In this document: positions 21,631 through 30,656 of the stretch, piece by piece
Layout of the letters: the number at the start of each line of letters is the position of its first letter
Position numbering within the stretch: position 1 is the stretch's first letter
Assembly (NCBI RefSeq): GCF_013416775.1
Contig: NZ_SZVI01000005.1
Span: 186,001-250,000, forward strand
Origin: Rhodoferax sp. BLA1
GTDB lineage: Bacteria; Pseudomonadota; Gammaproteobacteria; Burkholderiales; Burkholderiaceae_C
Reading direction: 5' to 3'
Length of the DNA: 64,000 nucleotides
Notes under the pieces: generated by a model
Database searches by the model: none
Seen by the model: only the letters and a program-made list of their open reading frames with translations
Told to the model about the DNA's origin: nothing
Position numbers and translations under genes: made by a program

Positions 21631-24249
21631 TTATTCCGCCTCAGACTCATACACCTCGTGATAGGCGTTGCCATAGTAGCTGTGGATCAGCAGTTCCTTG
21701 AGTTCGCTGATCAGCGGGAAGCGCGGGTTGGCGCCGGTGCACTGGTCATCAAACGCGGCTTCTGCCAGGCTGTCCACCTTGGCCAGGAATTCGGCTTCGT
21801 TGACACCGGCTGCCTGGATGGAGGCAGGAATGCCCAGCACTTTCTTCAGGCCATCGACCCACTCCACCAGTTTCTCAACGTGGTCGTGGTCGCTGGTGGC
21901 TTCCAGGCCAAGGTGTTTGGCGATCTGGGCATAACGTTCCACACCCTTGGGCCGGTCGTACTGGCTGAAGGCGGTTTGTTTGGTCGGGATGTCAGCGGCG
22001 TTGTAACGGATGACGTTCGAGATCAGCAGCGCGTTGGCCAGGCCGTGGGCCAGATGGAACTCGGCCCCCAGCTTGTGCGCCATCGAGTGGCACACACCCA
22101 GGAAGGCGTTGGCAAACGCAATACCAGCGATACACGACGCGTTGTGGACTTGTTCACGTGCTTTCGGATCGTTGGCACCGTTGATGAACGAGGCTGGCAG
22201 GTAGTCCTTGAGCAGCTTGAGGGCCTGCAAGGCTTGTGCATCAGAGTACTCGTTGGCCATCACCGAGACATAAGCTTCCAGCGCATGGGTCACCGCGTCG
22301 ATACCACCCACAGCGGTGAGTGACTTGGGCATGTTCATGACCAGGTTGGCATCCACGATGGCGATGTTGGGTGTGAGTTCGTAGTCGGCAATCGGGTACT
22401 TCACACCGGTCACTTCGTCGGTCACCACGGCAAACGGGGTCACTTCGGAGCCGGTGCCGGAGGTGGTTGGCACCGCGACCATCATGGCCTTGAGGCCCAT
22501 CTTGGGGAACTTGTAGATGCGTTTGCGGATGTCCATGAAACGCAGCGCCAGGTCTTCAAACTGGACTTCCGGATGTTCGTACATCACCCACATGATCTTG
22601 GCCGCGTCCATCGGTGAGCCACCGCCCAGCGCCAGGATCACGTCAGGCTGGAAGGCGTTGGCCATCGACAGGCACTTGCGCACCACCGCCAGGGTCGGGT
22701 CGGCTGCCACTTCGTGGAAAACTTCCACTTCCAGGCCTTGTTTCTTGAGGATGCGCACGGTGTCGTCCACATAACCGTTCTCAAAAAGATAGCGGTCGGT
22801 GACGATCAGGCAACGCTTGCGGTCTGACAGGTCTTCCAGGGCAATCGGCAGGCAGCCGCGGCGGAAGTAGATGGATTTGGGGAGTTTGTGCCACAACATG
22901 TTCTCGGCCCTTTTGGCGACGGTTTTCTTGTTGATCAGGTGCTTGGGTCCGACGTTCTCGGAAATCGAGTTGCCACCCCAAGAGCCACAGCCCAGAGTCA
23001 GGGACGGCGCCAGGTTGAAGTTGTAGAGGTCACCAATACCACCGTGTGAAGACGGTGTGTTGATGAGGATACGGGCGGTCTTCATCTTGTCGCCAAAGTA
23101 GGCGATGCGGTCACCCTGCAAGTCCTGGTCGGTGTAGAGCGAGGAGGTGTGGCCAATGCCACCCATGGCCACCAAGGCTGCTGCTTTGCTGCAAGCATCA
23201 ACAAAATCTGTGGCCTTGTACATGGCCAACATGGGTGAAAGTTTTTCGTGGGCAAAGGCTTCATTGGTTGACACATCGGTCACTTCACCGATCAACACCT
23301 TGGTGAAACCCGGCACAGAAATCCCGGCCATGGTTGCAATCACGATGGCCGATTGGCCCACGATCGCGCTGTTGAGTGAGCCATTTTTGAGGATGACCTT
23401 GCGCACAGCTTCGGCTTCTTCAGCGTTCAGGATGTAGCCGCCATGTTTGGCAAAACGTTCACGCACCGCCTGGTAGGCCTGTTCCACAATGATGACCGAC
23501 TGCTCGGACGCACAGACCACGCCGTTGTCGAAGGTTTTGGACATCAGGATGGAGGCCACCGCGCGTTTGATGTCAGCGGTCTCATCAATCACGGCCGGGG
23601 TGTTGCCCGCACCCACACCAATGGCGGGTTTGCCGGAGGAGTAAGCCGCGCGAACCATGGCCGGGCCACCGGTGGCCAGGATCAGGTTGATGTCTGGATG
23701 GCGCATCAGCTCGTTGGACAAGTCCACGGTGGGTTCGTCGATCCAGCCAATGATGTCGGCTGGTGCACCAGCCGCCACAGCAGCCTCCAACACCAGGCGT
23801 GCGGCTTCACAGGTGGACCTGCGGGCCCGTGGGTGGGGCGAGAAGATGATGCCGTTGCGGGTCTTGAGCGCGATCAGCGCCTTGAAGATGGCGGTGGAGG
23901 TGGGGTTGGTGGTGGGGACGATGCCGCACAGGATACCGATGGGTTCGGCAATGGTGATGGTGCCGAAGTTGTCGTCTTCAGACAGGATGCCGCAGGTCTT
24001 CTCATCCTTGTACTTGTTGTAGATGTACTCTGACGAAAAGTGGTTTTTGATCACCTTGTCTTCCAGCACACCCATGCCGGTTTCCTGCACAGCGAGCTTG
24101 GCCAGCGGGATCCGCGCGTCGGTGGCAGCCAGCGCTGCGTTGCGGAAAATGGCATCCACTTTTTCCTGCGTGAAAGTCGCAAACAGTGCTTGCGCCTTCT
24201 TGACCCGCGCCACCAGTGCGTAGAGTTCATCCTTGTTCGTCACAGCCAT
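21631..24249 (-). CDS. adhE: Bifunctional acetaldehyde-CoA / alcohol dehydrogenase
   Basis: AdhE reduces acetyl-CoA to acetaldehyde and then ethanol, regenerating two NAD+ during fermentation. The 872-residue protein has an N-terminal aldehyde dehydrogenase (catalytic Cys in NGVVCASEQSVI; GVGAGNTPAVID) and a C-terminal iron-dependent alcohol dehydrogenase (ALGGGSPMDAAKIMWVMYEHPE; iron-binding region HSMAHKLGAEFHLAHGLANALL). GGAGAATCAAG serves as ribosome-binding site. It lies downstream of a DeoR-type gene and shares TGTTCG/CGAACA motifs with that gene's own promoter, so the regulator probably controls adhE. Expression is likely under low oxygen (inference). Confidence 0.96.
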   Translation of the reverse strand: MAVTNKDELYALVARVKKAQALFATFTQEKVDAIFRNAALAATDARIPLAKLAVQETGMGVLEDKVIKNHFSSEYIYNKYKDEKTCGILSEDDNFGTITIAEPIGILCGIVPTTNPTSTAIFKALIALKTRNGIIFSPHPRARRSTCEAARLVLEAAVAAGAPADIIGWIDEPTVDLSNELMRHPDINLILATGGPAMVRAAYSSGKPAIGVGAGNTPAVIDETADIKRAVASILMSKTFDNGVVCASEQSVIIVEQAYQAVRERFAKHGGYILNAEEAEAVRKVILKNGSLNSAIVGQSAIVIATMAGISVPGFTKVLIGEVTDVSTNEAFAHEKLSPMLAMYKATDFVDACSKAAALVAMGGIGHTSSLYTDQDLQGDRIAYFGDKMKTARILINTPSSHGGIGDLYNFNLAPSLTLGCGSWGGNSISENVGPKHLINKKTVAKRAENMLWHKLPKSIYFRRGCLPIALEDLSDRKRCLIVTDRYLFENGYVDDTVRILKKQGLEVEVFHEVAADPTLAVVRKCLSMANAFQPDVILALGGGSPMDAAKIMWVMYEHPEVQFEDLALRFMDIRKRIYKFPKMGLKAMMVAVPTTSGTGSEVTPFAVVTDEVTGVKYPIADYELTPNIAIVDANLVMNMPKSLTAVGGIDAVTHALEAYVSVMANEYSDAQALQALKLLKDYLPASFINGANDPKAREQVHNASCIAGIAFANAFLGVCHSMAHKLGAEFHLAHGLANALLISNVIRYNAADIPTKQTAFSQYDRPKGVERYAQIAKHLGLEATSDHDHVEKLVEWVDGLKKVLGIPASIQAAGVNEAEFLAKVDSLAEAAFDDQCTGANPRFPLISELKELLIHSYYGNAYHEVYESEAE

Positions 24250-24509
24250 CTTGATTCTCCAAAACTGAAGTTAGACACTCGCTGCCACCCCACAACCCGT
24301 CGGGCAGCGCGAGGGTTTTCTCAAAAACGCGCAAGATATCTTGACATGCCGATGGATGAAAAGTTCCTTGCATGAGCCAACAACACACCTCTCACTCTGT
24401 TCGTTTGGTCTGTGTTATTAGTTTGAGTGTGGTCATTTTACACACAATAACGAACACATACGAACATTTCAAAATAGTTTTTGGGGTCTTTCGGGCCAAG
24501 GGCTGCGCG
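24250..24509. promoter_or_regulatory. adhE upstream region with repeated TGTTCG/CGAACA motifs
   Basis: The half-sites are TGTTCG at 24398-24403, CGAACA at 24451-24456 and CGAACA at 24461-24466, within AT-rich DNA. The last sits in CGAACATTTCAAAA, the inverse of TTTGAAAATGTTCG before the DeoR gene. These are candidate operators for the DeoR-type regulator. Confidence 0.5.
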
Positions 24510-25292
24510 TCACAAACCTTCGGCGTAACAGAGAGTGATGCCGGCGGCCTTGGCTGCCGCCACGCCGTCAGGCGGCAGGCCGCGGTCTACCACCCAGCGG
24601 CTGACTCCTTCGAGAGGCACGATGGTGGCAAAAGACTCTTGCCCCCATTTGGCGCTGTCACAGATGGACACCACCGTCTTGCTGCGCGCCACCACCGCGC
24701 GTTTGACCGTGGCCTCGATCAGGTTGGAGTTGGTCCAGCCAGCGTGGCTGTCGACCGCGCCCGGCGCCAGGAAAAACACGTCGATGTTGAGCTTGGCAAT
24801 TTGTGCCAGGGCCACCGGGCCCACCGTGCTCAATGCGTTCTGGTAAATGTCGCCACCAATGAGCTGCAGCTGATAAGGCGTGCGGCCCGCCAGCTCGCCG
24901 GCGATGCTGATGCCGTGGGTCACGATGGACAGGTCACTCACCTCGGGCAGGCCCTGGGCAATGGCGCGGGCCATTTCGCAGGCGGTGGTGCCCGCGTCCA
25001 GATACACCGTCTGGCCACTTTTGAGCAAACGTGTGGCCGCCCGACCGACCCACTGCTTTTGCGCCTGGCCAAGGTCCCGGCGCTGGACAAAGTCCACATC
25101 CCGGTTGAGCAGCACCGCGCCGCCGTGGACCCGGCGCAGCAGGCCACGCTTCTCCAGTTCGGCCAGGTCACGGCGCAGGGTCATTTCAGACGACTGGAAC
25201 TGCGCTGCCAGCTGTTTGGTTCGGCACTCACCCCGGGCCGAAAGTACCGACATGATCAATTCTTGGCGATGGTCGGCCAGGTGCTCAGCCAT
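24510..25292 (-). CDS. DeoR family transcriptional regulator
   Basis: The 260-residue protein has an N-terminal DeoR helix-turn-helix (QELIMSVLSARGECRTKQLAAQFQSSEMTLRRDLAELEKRGLLRRVHGGA) and a C-terminal sugar-phosphate-isomerase-like sensor domain (VYLDAGTTACEMARAI, SIVTHGISIAGEL, DVFFLAPGAVD). Family members usually repress carbohydrate genes and respond to phosphorylated sugars. The start at 25292 has a GGAAGAGAC ribosome-binding site. It lies upstream of adhE on the same strand, and both promoters share TGTTCG-type motifs. Confidence 0.92.
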   Translation of the reverse strand: MAEHLADHRQELIMSVLSARGECRTKQLAAQFQSSEMTLRRDLAELEKRGLLRRVHGGAVLLNRDVDFVQRRDLGQAQKQWVGRAATRLLKSGQTVYLDAGTTACEMARAIAQGLPEVSDLSIVTHGISIAGELAGRTPYQLQLIGGDIYQNALSTVGPVALAQIAKLNIDVFFLAPGAVDSHAGWTNSNLIEATVKRAVVARSKTVVSICDSAKWGQESFATIVPLEGVSRWVVDRGLPPDGVAAAKAAGITLCYAEGL

Positions 25293-25337
25293 GGTGTCTC
25301 TTCCTGCAGTTTGGTGGCTGCTTAATAAGTTTGAAAA

Positions 25338-25373
25338 TGTTCGTGTTGCAGAAAAGTCTCACAAATTCGAACA
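25338..25373. promoter_or_regulatory. Candidate DeoR-family operator
   Basis: TGTTCG (25338-25343) and TTCGAACA (25366-25373) flank the probable promoter of the DeoR gene. The first is embedded in TTTGAAAATGTTCG, matching in inverted form the motif before adhE. Confidence 0.45.
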
Positions 25374-25482
25374 CCTGCGAATTATCACCAAAAATGGCTG
25401 ATTCGGCCACCTGTGCGGGCAGCCCGTGGTTTTGGCCCGTTTGCCGCTGGGGTAATTCAGCGGCAATGCACAAGCACCATGG

Positions 25483-26949
25483 TCAACTGGCGGTGACCGT
25501 GGTTTCGCTGCAGACGGTGTTGCGGCCCGCCGCTTTGGCGCGGTAAAGCTGCACGTCGGCACGCTCCAGCAAGGCTGTGATCGACTCACCGAGCTGCCAC
25601 GCCACCACCCCGGCACTGATGTGAATGGCTTCTTTGGGGGCAGTCGGCATCTCTGCAACACGCAGGCGCAGTGTCTCGGCAATGCGCAGCGCCACCGCCA
25701 TGGGGGTGTCCTTGAGCACAATCAAAAACTCTTCGCCACCCCAACGGCAGGCGATGTCCGAGGTGCGCAGGTTGGCTTGCAGAAGCTGACCTAGATGGCG
25801 CAACACACGGTCACCCGCCAGGTGGCCCAGGCTGTCGTTGAGCGCTTTGAAATGGTCGATGTCAAACAGGATGGCGGTCAGCGGCGAGTTTTGCCGTGTG
25901 GCCTCGCGCATCGCCTGCTGCAGCAGCAGTTCAAGGGCATGCCGGTTGGCCAGCCCTGTCAGGCTGTCGGTGGCGGCCATCTCTTCCAAAGCCTTGTTGT
26001 AGCGGTTGAAGCTGATGTAGAGCAGCGTCAGCACCAGCAGCGTGACACAGGCACAGACCAGCAGGTTGAAGTACAGCGCACGTTGCACATTGGAGACCGC
26101 CAGTTTGTCGTCTTTCACCACAAACAGCTGCCACTTGAGCTCGGGGATGTAGCGCACATTGACAAAGTGGTGACTGTCAGCACTCTCGTACTCGAAGCTG
26201 CCGCCCTTGCTGGCCAGGATGGTGTCGGCCAGATCCCGCAGGCCGGGGATGTCGCGGATGTTGCGCCTTTGCTCGCCACCTTCCTTGCTGCGCCCGGCCA
26301 GCACAATGTCACCTTCGCTGTTGGCAAAGTAGATGGTGCGACCAAACCGCCGTTGGTAGTCCTGGATGATGGCCACCACCGCATCCACCGTCAGCCCCAC
26401 ACCGGTGGCACCGATGTACTGGCCCTGGTAGTCCAGCACCCGGTAATTGATGAAGATGGTGAGCTTGTCACGGTTGGCGAGGTCGGGATCGACATTGATC
26501 TCGTAGGGCTCTTTCATCTGGCGCACCCGAAAATACCAGGCGTCGCGCGGCTCCTCGGGTGCCACGCGTTTCAACACACCGTCGGCGTGGTAGTAGGTTT
26601 TGCTGGCGTCGGATACAAAAAAAGCGGTGAAAGCGCCGTAGTGCGACATCACCTCCTTGAGGTAACGCGTCATCTGCCGGATGTCGCCCTCACCACCAAT
26701 GATCCAGTCACGCAAAAAGGTGTCACGCGACATCATCGAGGAGATCAGCACCGGTCGCACCAGATCACGCTGGATTTCAGAATAGACGTTGTCCGAGGTC
26801 AGCGGCAGTTCGGTGTCGATGATCGCGGTGCGAACCACGCCGCGCGATGAAAAATAGCTGATCAGCGTGGTGGCCAGGAAGCCACAGCACAGCAACAGGC
26901 AGACCAGTGCCATCAGTTTGCTGCGGTCGGTGCCGCGTAGAGGTGTCAT
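25483..26949 (-). CDS. Membrane-bound diguanylate cyclase with periplasmic sensor
   Basis: The protein makes the second messenger c-di-GMP from two GTP. With the ATG at 26949 it has 488 residues: a first membrane helix (KLMALVCLLLCCGFLATTLISYF), a periplasmic region of about 240 residues that looks like a dCACHE ligand-binding domain (DAWYFRVRQMKEPYEINVDPD, GATGVGLTVDAVVAIIQDYQRRFG), a second helix (about 300-320), and a C-terminal GGDEF domain with an intact GGEEF active site (CRWGGEEFLIVL). An in-frame ATG at 27054 would add 35 residues of poor signal quality. The ligand is unknown; CACHE domains often bind amino or organic acids. Confidence 0.9.
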   Translation of the reverse strand: MTPLRGTDRSKLMALVCLLLCCGFLATTLISYFSSRGVVRTAIIDTELPLTSDNVYSEIQRDLVRPVLISSMMSRDTFLRDWIIGGEGDIRQMTRYLKEVMSHYGAFTAFFVSDASKTYYHADGVLKRVAPEEPRDAWYFRVRQMKEPYEINVDPDLANRDKLTIFINYRVLDYQGQYIGATGVGLTVDAVVAIIQDYQRRFGRTIYFANSEGDIVLAGRSKEGGEQRRNIRDIPGLRDLADTILASKGGSFEYESADSHHFVNVRYIPELKWQLFVVKDDKLAVSNVQRALYFNLLVCACVTLLVLTLLYISFNRYNKALEEMAATDSLTGLANRHALELLLQQAMREATRQNSPLTAILFDIDHFKALNDSLGHLAGDRVLRHLGQLLQANLRTSDIACRWGGEEFLIVLKDTPMAVALRIAETLRLRVAEMPTAPKEAIHISAGVVAWQLGESITALLERADVQLYRAKAAGRNTVCSETTVTAS

Positions 26950-27156
26950 GCTTGTCAGGTCGAAGGTGATGGGCCAAAAGGGGATGCCTCGGATGTGTTG
27001 TGCCAAGCGTACCCACTGGCGACGCTCACCGGAGGCCGGTTCAAGTTGGCGCAATCACTGCTTGGCCACCCTGCGTGAACAGGCTGGCGAGTTTACGTGC
27101 CGCTCAACTTTGGCGGGCCTGCGGGGTCATGGCCTGCGCCTGCTGGGCCTGCCAGC

Positions 27157-27975
27157 TCAGCCACGGGCGAAGGCGGCCGCTTGCTGGAACAGGGCCTCAC
27201 TCGGTCGTATCCCGGTGTAGAGCACAAACTGCTCCACCGCCTGAATCGCAAACACCTCGGCACCGGTGATGACGGGTTTGCCCTGCGCTCGGGCGTGACG
27301 GATCAGGGGTGTGTCTGCGGGCAGGGCCACCACGTCAAACACCATCTGGGCGCTCTCAATCGCCGTCTCGGCAAAAGCCAGGGTGGACACCTCCGCACCA
27401 CCGGCCATGCCGATGGGTGTGACATTGATCAGCAGGTCAGCCTGCACCTGCGCCATGTTGGGCCGCCACGCAAACCCGTACAAATCGGCCAACTGCCGCC
27501 CGGCCACCTCGTTTCTGGCCACAATAAAGCCGTTCTTGAAGCCCGCATCTCTGAGGGCGCAGGCCACGGCCTTGGCCATGCCACCACTGCCACGCAGCGC
27601 AAACACCAGATCCGTCGGCACTTGGTGCTGGGCCAGCAGCTTGCTGATGGCGATGTAGTCGGTGTTGTAGGCCTTGAGATGGCCCGCTGTGTTGACCAGG
27701 GTGTTGACCGAGTCGATGGCCAGCGCCGAGGCGTCGAGCTCATCCACCATCGGGATACAGGCTTCTTTGAAGGGCATCGAGATCGCACAGCCGCGAATGC
27801 CCAGCGCGCGCACCCCGCCAATGGCGGCCGCCAGATCGGTGGTGGTGAAGGCCTTGTAGAGGTAGTCCAGGCCCAGCGCCTCGTAGAGAAAATTGTGGAA
27901 ACGGGTGCCAAAGTTGCTCGGGCGCGCCGCCAGAGACATACAAACGATGGTGTCCTTGTTGATCTGTCGGGTCAT
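27157..27975 (-). CDS. Shikimate dehydrogenase-like protein
   Basis: The 272-residue protein belongs to the AroE superfamily. It has the N-terminal substrate-binding domain (SMPFKEACIPMVDELDASALAIDSVNTLVN, with Lys in the MPFKE motif; AYNTDY) and a Rossmann domain (ALRGSGGMAKAVACALRDAG; NVTPIGMAG). The GSGGMAKA loop and overall pattern resemble SDH-L/YdiB-type paralogues more than biosynthetic AroE, so the substrate could be quinate, shikimate or another cyclohexene acid. It stands alone between two GGDEF genes. Confidence 0.85.
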   Translation of the reverse strand: MTRQINKDTIVCMSLAARPSNFGTRFHNFLYEALGLDYLYKAFTTTDLAAAIGGVRALGIRGCAISMPFKEACIPMVDELDASALAIDSVNTLVNTAGHLKAYNTDYIAISKLLAQHQVPTDLVFALRGSGGMAKAVACALRDAGFKNGFIVARNEVAGRQLADLYGFAWRPNMAQVQADLLINVTPIGMAGGAEVSTLAFAETAIESAQMVFDVVALPADTPLIRHARAQGKPVITGAEVFAIQAVEQFVLYTGIRPSEALFQQAAAFARG

Positions 27976-28170
27976 GAGCGGATGGCCATTTCATCAAAGC
28001 GGGAGTGGGTTCTAGTTTAGGGTGTACCCAACGCGCAGTTTTGATGGACGGCATGACACCTAAAATTGACAGAAGATGGGCGGCCATGCACTGTGTTGAT
28101 GTCCCACAAAGACATCCCGGTCTTTGTTACCTAAGATCGCCATGCGGCATGTTGCTGTGTCGTTCAAGGT

Positions 28171-28224
28171 ATTTTATGCCTCTAGCCCTTATTCAATAAG
28201 GGCTGATAGCTACTGAATTTATAG
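28171..28224 (+). repeat. Dispersed palindromic repeat (intergenic)
   Basis: The core is TCTAGCCCTTATTCAATAAGGGCTGATAGCTA with perfect AGCCCTTAT/ATAAGGGCT arms. It ends about 10 bases before the start of the GGDEF gene at 28235, so it forms part of that gene's leader. Confidence 0.9.
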
Positions 28225-28234
28225 TTAGGATGCC

Positions 28235-29824
28235 ATGGCTGAGAAAACACCGTTCGAGGTTGCACGGGAAACGCTCAAGCAACTGAGCTTGCGCAAGCTG
28301 GCGCCCACGCCCCTGAACTACCAGAAGATCTACAGCGAAATCGCGCAGTTGCCGATGGAGCCGCCGTTTCCGGTGGACCGCCTGCGTGACATTGCGCTGG
28401 CCCTGCCCACCAAAACACCGGGCCAGCAAAAGCAGCGGGGCTTGCTCGAGTCGTCGATCAACCAGCTCAACTGGGACGGGGTCAAGAATGCGCTGATGGC
28501 CTATGGTGGTTTCAGCCCCCCGGCACCTGAGCCAGCCAAGGCGCCGGGCGGTGTGTCGACAGGCGCGTCCACGCTGCCTGTGCCCATGGGCGTTGAAGTC
28601 GCGCCAGCCCCCGCCAGTCTGACAGCCCCGGCACTGACGGCCGATTTTCTGGGCCAGATCGCCCGTTTGATCGAGTTCGCGTTGCCCGCGCTGGGTCAAG
28701 ACGATGAACGTTTTGCAGAGCAGACCCAGAACCTGCTCACGTCCTTGCGTGACCCCGGCGCGGATGTGGTGGCGGTCAAACAGGCGATTGGGCAATACAG
28801 CCACCGCCTGTCCTTTGCCGCCGAAGACCAGGCCGAGATCAAGACGGTGCTGCTCAAGCTGCTGCACCTGGTCATCGACAACATCAGCCAGCTGAGCCTG
28901 GACGACAGTTGGCTCAAAGGTCAGGTGGACGCGGTGAAAGCCGCCTGTGTGCCACCGCTGACGCTGCGCCGCCTGGACGATGTGGAGGCCCGCCTCAAGG
29001 ACGTGATCTTCAAACAGACCGAGGCCAAAAGCCTGGCAGTCCAGGCACAAGAAGAGATGCGCCAGATGCTGGCCACCTTCATCGACCGGCTGGCCGCCAT
29101 GTCGCAGTCCACCACCGGTTTTCACAGCCAGCTGGAGGAGAGCGCCAAGCTGATTGAGCAGGCCCGCAGCATCACCGACATTGCGCCGGTGCTCAAGGAG
29201 ATGGTGGCCGCCACCCGCACCATGGCCAAGGACAGCCAGGCCGCGCGCGACGAGCTGCAGACCATGAAACAGCGTGCCGAGGCCACCGAGGCCGAAATCA
29301 GCAAATTGCACCAGGAGCTTGACCGTGTCAGCGCGCAGGCGCGCCACGACCCCCTCACCGGCGCCCTCAACCGCCAGGGCCTGGAAGAAGCGGTGACACG
29401 CGAAGTCGCCAAGGTCAAGCGGCAGGACACCCCTTTGTGTATGGCGCTGCTGGACATCGACAATTTCAAAAAGCTCAACGACAGCCTGGGCCATGGTGCG
29501 GGTGATGCGGCGCTGGCGCACCTGGCCAGCGTGACGCGCGAGGTGATGCGCCCACAAGACACCCTGGCCCGTTACGGCGGTGAAGAGTTTGTCATCCTGC
29601 TGCCCGACACGCCGCTGGACAAAGGCATTGAGGCCATGACCCGGTTGCAGCGCGAACTCACCAAACGCTTTTTCCTGGCCGGCACCGAGAAGGTGCTGAT
29701 CACCTTCAGCGCCGGTGTGGCGCAGTTGGCACACGGTGAAACCGGGCCACAGGCCATCAAACGCGCCGACCAGGCCATGTACCTGGCCAAACGTGCCGGC
29801 AAAAACCGGGTGCTTGGCGCCTGA
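28235..29824 (+). CDS. GGDEF domain protein (diguanylate cyclase), soluble
   Basis: A 529-residue protein with no membrane segment. The N-terminal part (about 1-110) is followed by an Ala/Pro-rich linker (FSPPAPEPAKAPGGVSTG), then a long helical, partly coiled-coil region (about 130-360; EELQTMKQRAEATEAEISKLHQELDRVSAQ), and a C-terminal GGDEF domain with an intact GGEEF (ARYGGEEFVILLPD). It should make c-di-GMP in response to an unknown cytoplasmic signal. A dispersed palindromic repeat occupies its leader. Confidence 0.9.
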   Translation: MAEKTPFEVARETLKQLSLRKLAPTPLNYQKIYSEIAQLPMEPPFPVDRLRDIALALPTKTPGQQKQRGLLESSINQLNWDGVKNALMAYGGFSPPAPEPAKAPGGVSTGASTLPVPMGVEVAPAPASLTAPALTADFLGQIARLIEFALPALGQDDERFAEQTQNLLTSLRDPGADVVAVKQAIGQYSHRLSFAAEDQAEIKTVLLKLLHLVIDNISQLSLDDSWLKGQVDAVKAACVPPLTLRRLDDVEARLKDVIFKQTEAKSLAVQAQEEMRQMLATFIDRLAAMSQSTTGFHSQLEESAKLIEQARSITDIAPVLKEMVAATRTMAKDSQAARDELQTMKQRAEATEAEISKLHQELDRVSAQARHDPLTGALNRQGLEEAVTREVAKVKRQDTPLCMALLDIDNFKKLNDSLGHGAGDAALAHLASVTREVMRPQDTLARYGGEEFVILLPDTPLDKGIEAMTRLQRELTKRFFLAGTEKVLITFSAGVAQLAHGETGPQAIKRADQAMYLAKRAGKNRVLGA

Positions 29825-29851
29825 CCCCCATTTTTTTAGAAGGACTGAACC

Positions 29852-30439
29852 ATGGCCATGTTGACCCTGATAGCGGGTTTGATTTTGTTTTTAGGGGTGC
29901 ACTCGGTGCGCATTTATGCCGATGACTGGCGCACACGCCAGCAGCAAAAATGGGGTGCGGATGCCTGGCGTGGCGCTTATGCCGTGTTGTCCCTGGCAGG
30001 CCTGGTGTTGGTGATTTATGGCTTCGGGCTGGTGCGCAACGAGCCAGTGTGGCTCTGGATTCCGCCCGTGGGCATGCGCCATGCAGCTTCACTTTTCACC
30101 TTGATGGCGTTTATTTTGCTGGCGGCAGCCTATGTGCCAGGCAACGCCATCAAGGCACGTGTCTACCACCCGATGGTGGCCGGTGTGAAACTGTGGGCAG
30201 TAGCGCACCTGACGGCCAATGGCAACCTGGGCCATCAGGTCTTGTTTGGCAGTTTTCTGGCCTGGGCAGTGCTGGACTTCATCTCCGCCCGCAAGCGCGA
30301 CCGGCGCAACCCGTCTGCCACTCGCCCGGCCACCAAGCTGAGCGCGACCCTGATCACCGTGGTGGTGGGGGTGGTCGCTTGGCTGGTGTTTGCCTTTTTG
30401 TTACACGGCCTGCTGATTGGTACCAAACCGTTCGGTTAA
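29852..30439 (+). CDS. NnrU family membrane protein
   Basis: This 195-residue integral membrane protein has five or so hydrophobic segments and family features such as LILFLGVHSVRIYADDWR, GLVLVIYGFG, and HPMVAGVKLWAVAHLTANGNLG. NnrU proteins were first found linked to nitric oxide and denitrification genes and are related to carotenoid isomerase-associated proteins, but their biochemical role is not settled. No denitrification genes are visible here. It follows the GGDEF gene by 27 bases. Confidence 0.85.
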   Translation: MAMLTLIAGLILFLGVHSVRIYADDWRTRQQQKWGADAWRGAYAVLSLAGLVLVIYGFGLVRNEPVWLWIPPVGMRHAASLFTLMAFILLAAAYVPGNAIKARVYHPMVAGVKLWAVAHLTANGNLGHQVLFGSFLAWAVLDFISARKRDRRNPSATRPATKLSATLITVVVGVVAWLVFAFLLHGLLIGTKPFG

Positions 30440-30443
30440 ACGG

Positions 30444-30656
30444 TTATTTGATGTCCATGAAGTACTGGATCAGGTACTTCGCGGCAAAACCCACAAAACC
30501 AAACGCCAGCCCGAGAAACATCACAAAGGTGCCGAACTTGCCGGCTTTGGACTCCCAGGCCAGCTGGCCAATGATGAACAGCATGTAGAGGATGAAGGCA
30601 CCAATGCCAAAGGTCATGCCAAAGTTGCTGATCTGTTCTTCCGTAAATCCCCACAT
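30444..30656 (-). CDS. DUF2788 family small membrane protein
   Basis: A 70-residue protein with two predicted membrane helices (IGAFILYMLFIIGQLAW and FGTFVMFLGLAFGFVGFAAKYLIQYF). It resembles the DUF2788 family of small proteobacterial membrane proteins of unknown function. The ATG at 30656 overlaps the stop of the upstream DUF2189-like gene (ATGA), so the two are translationally coupled. Longer frames starting upstream are overlap artefacts. Confidence 0.75.
   Translation of the reverse strand: MWGFTEEQISNFGMTFGIGAFILYMLFIIGQLAWESKAGKFGTFVMFLGLAFGFVGFAAKYLIQYFMDIK

Noticed and set aside
28193..29734. 513-codon minus-strand frame
   Set aside because: Antisense of the GGDEF gene at 28235; composition is that of a shadow.
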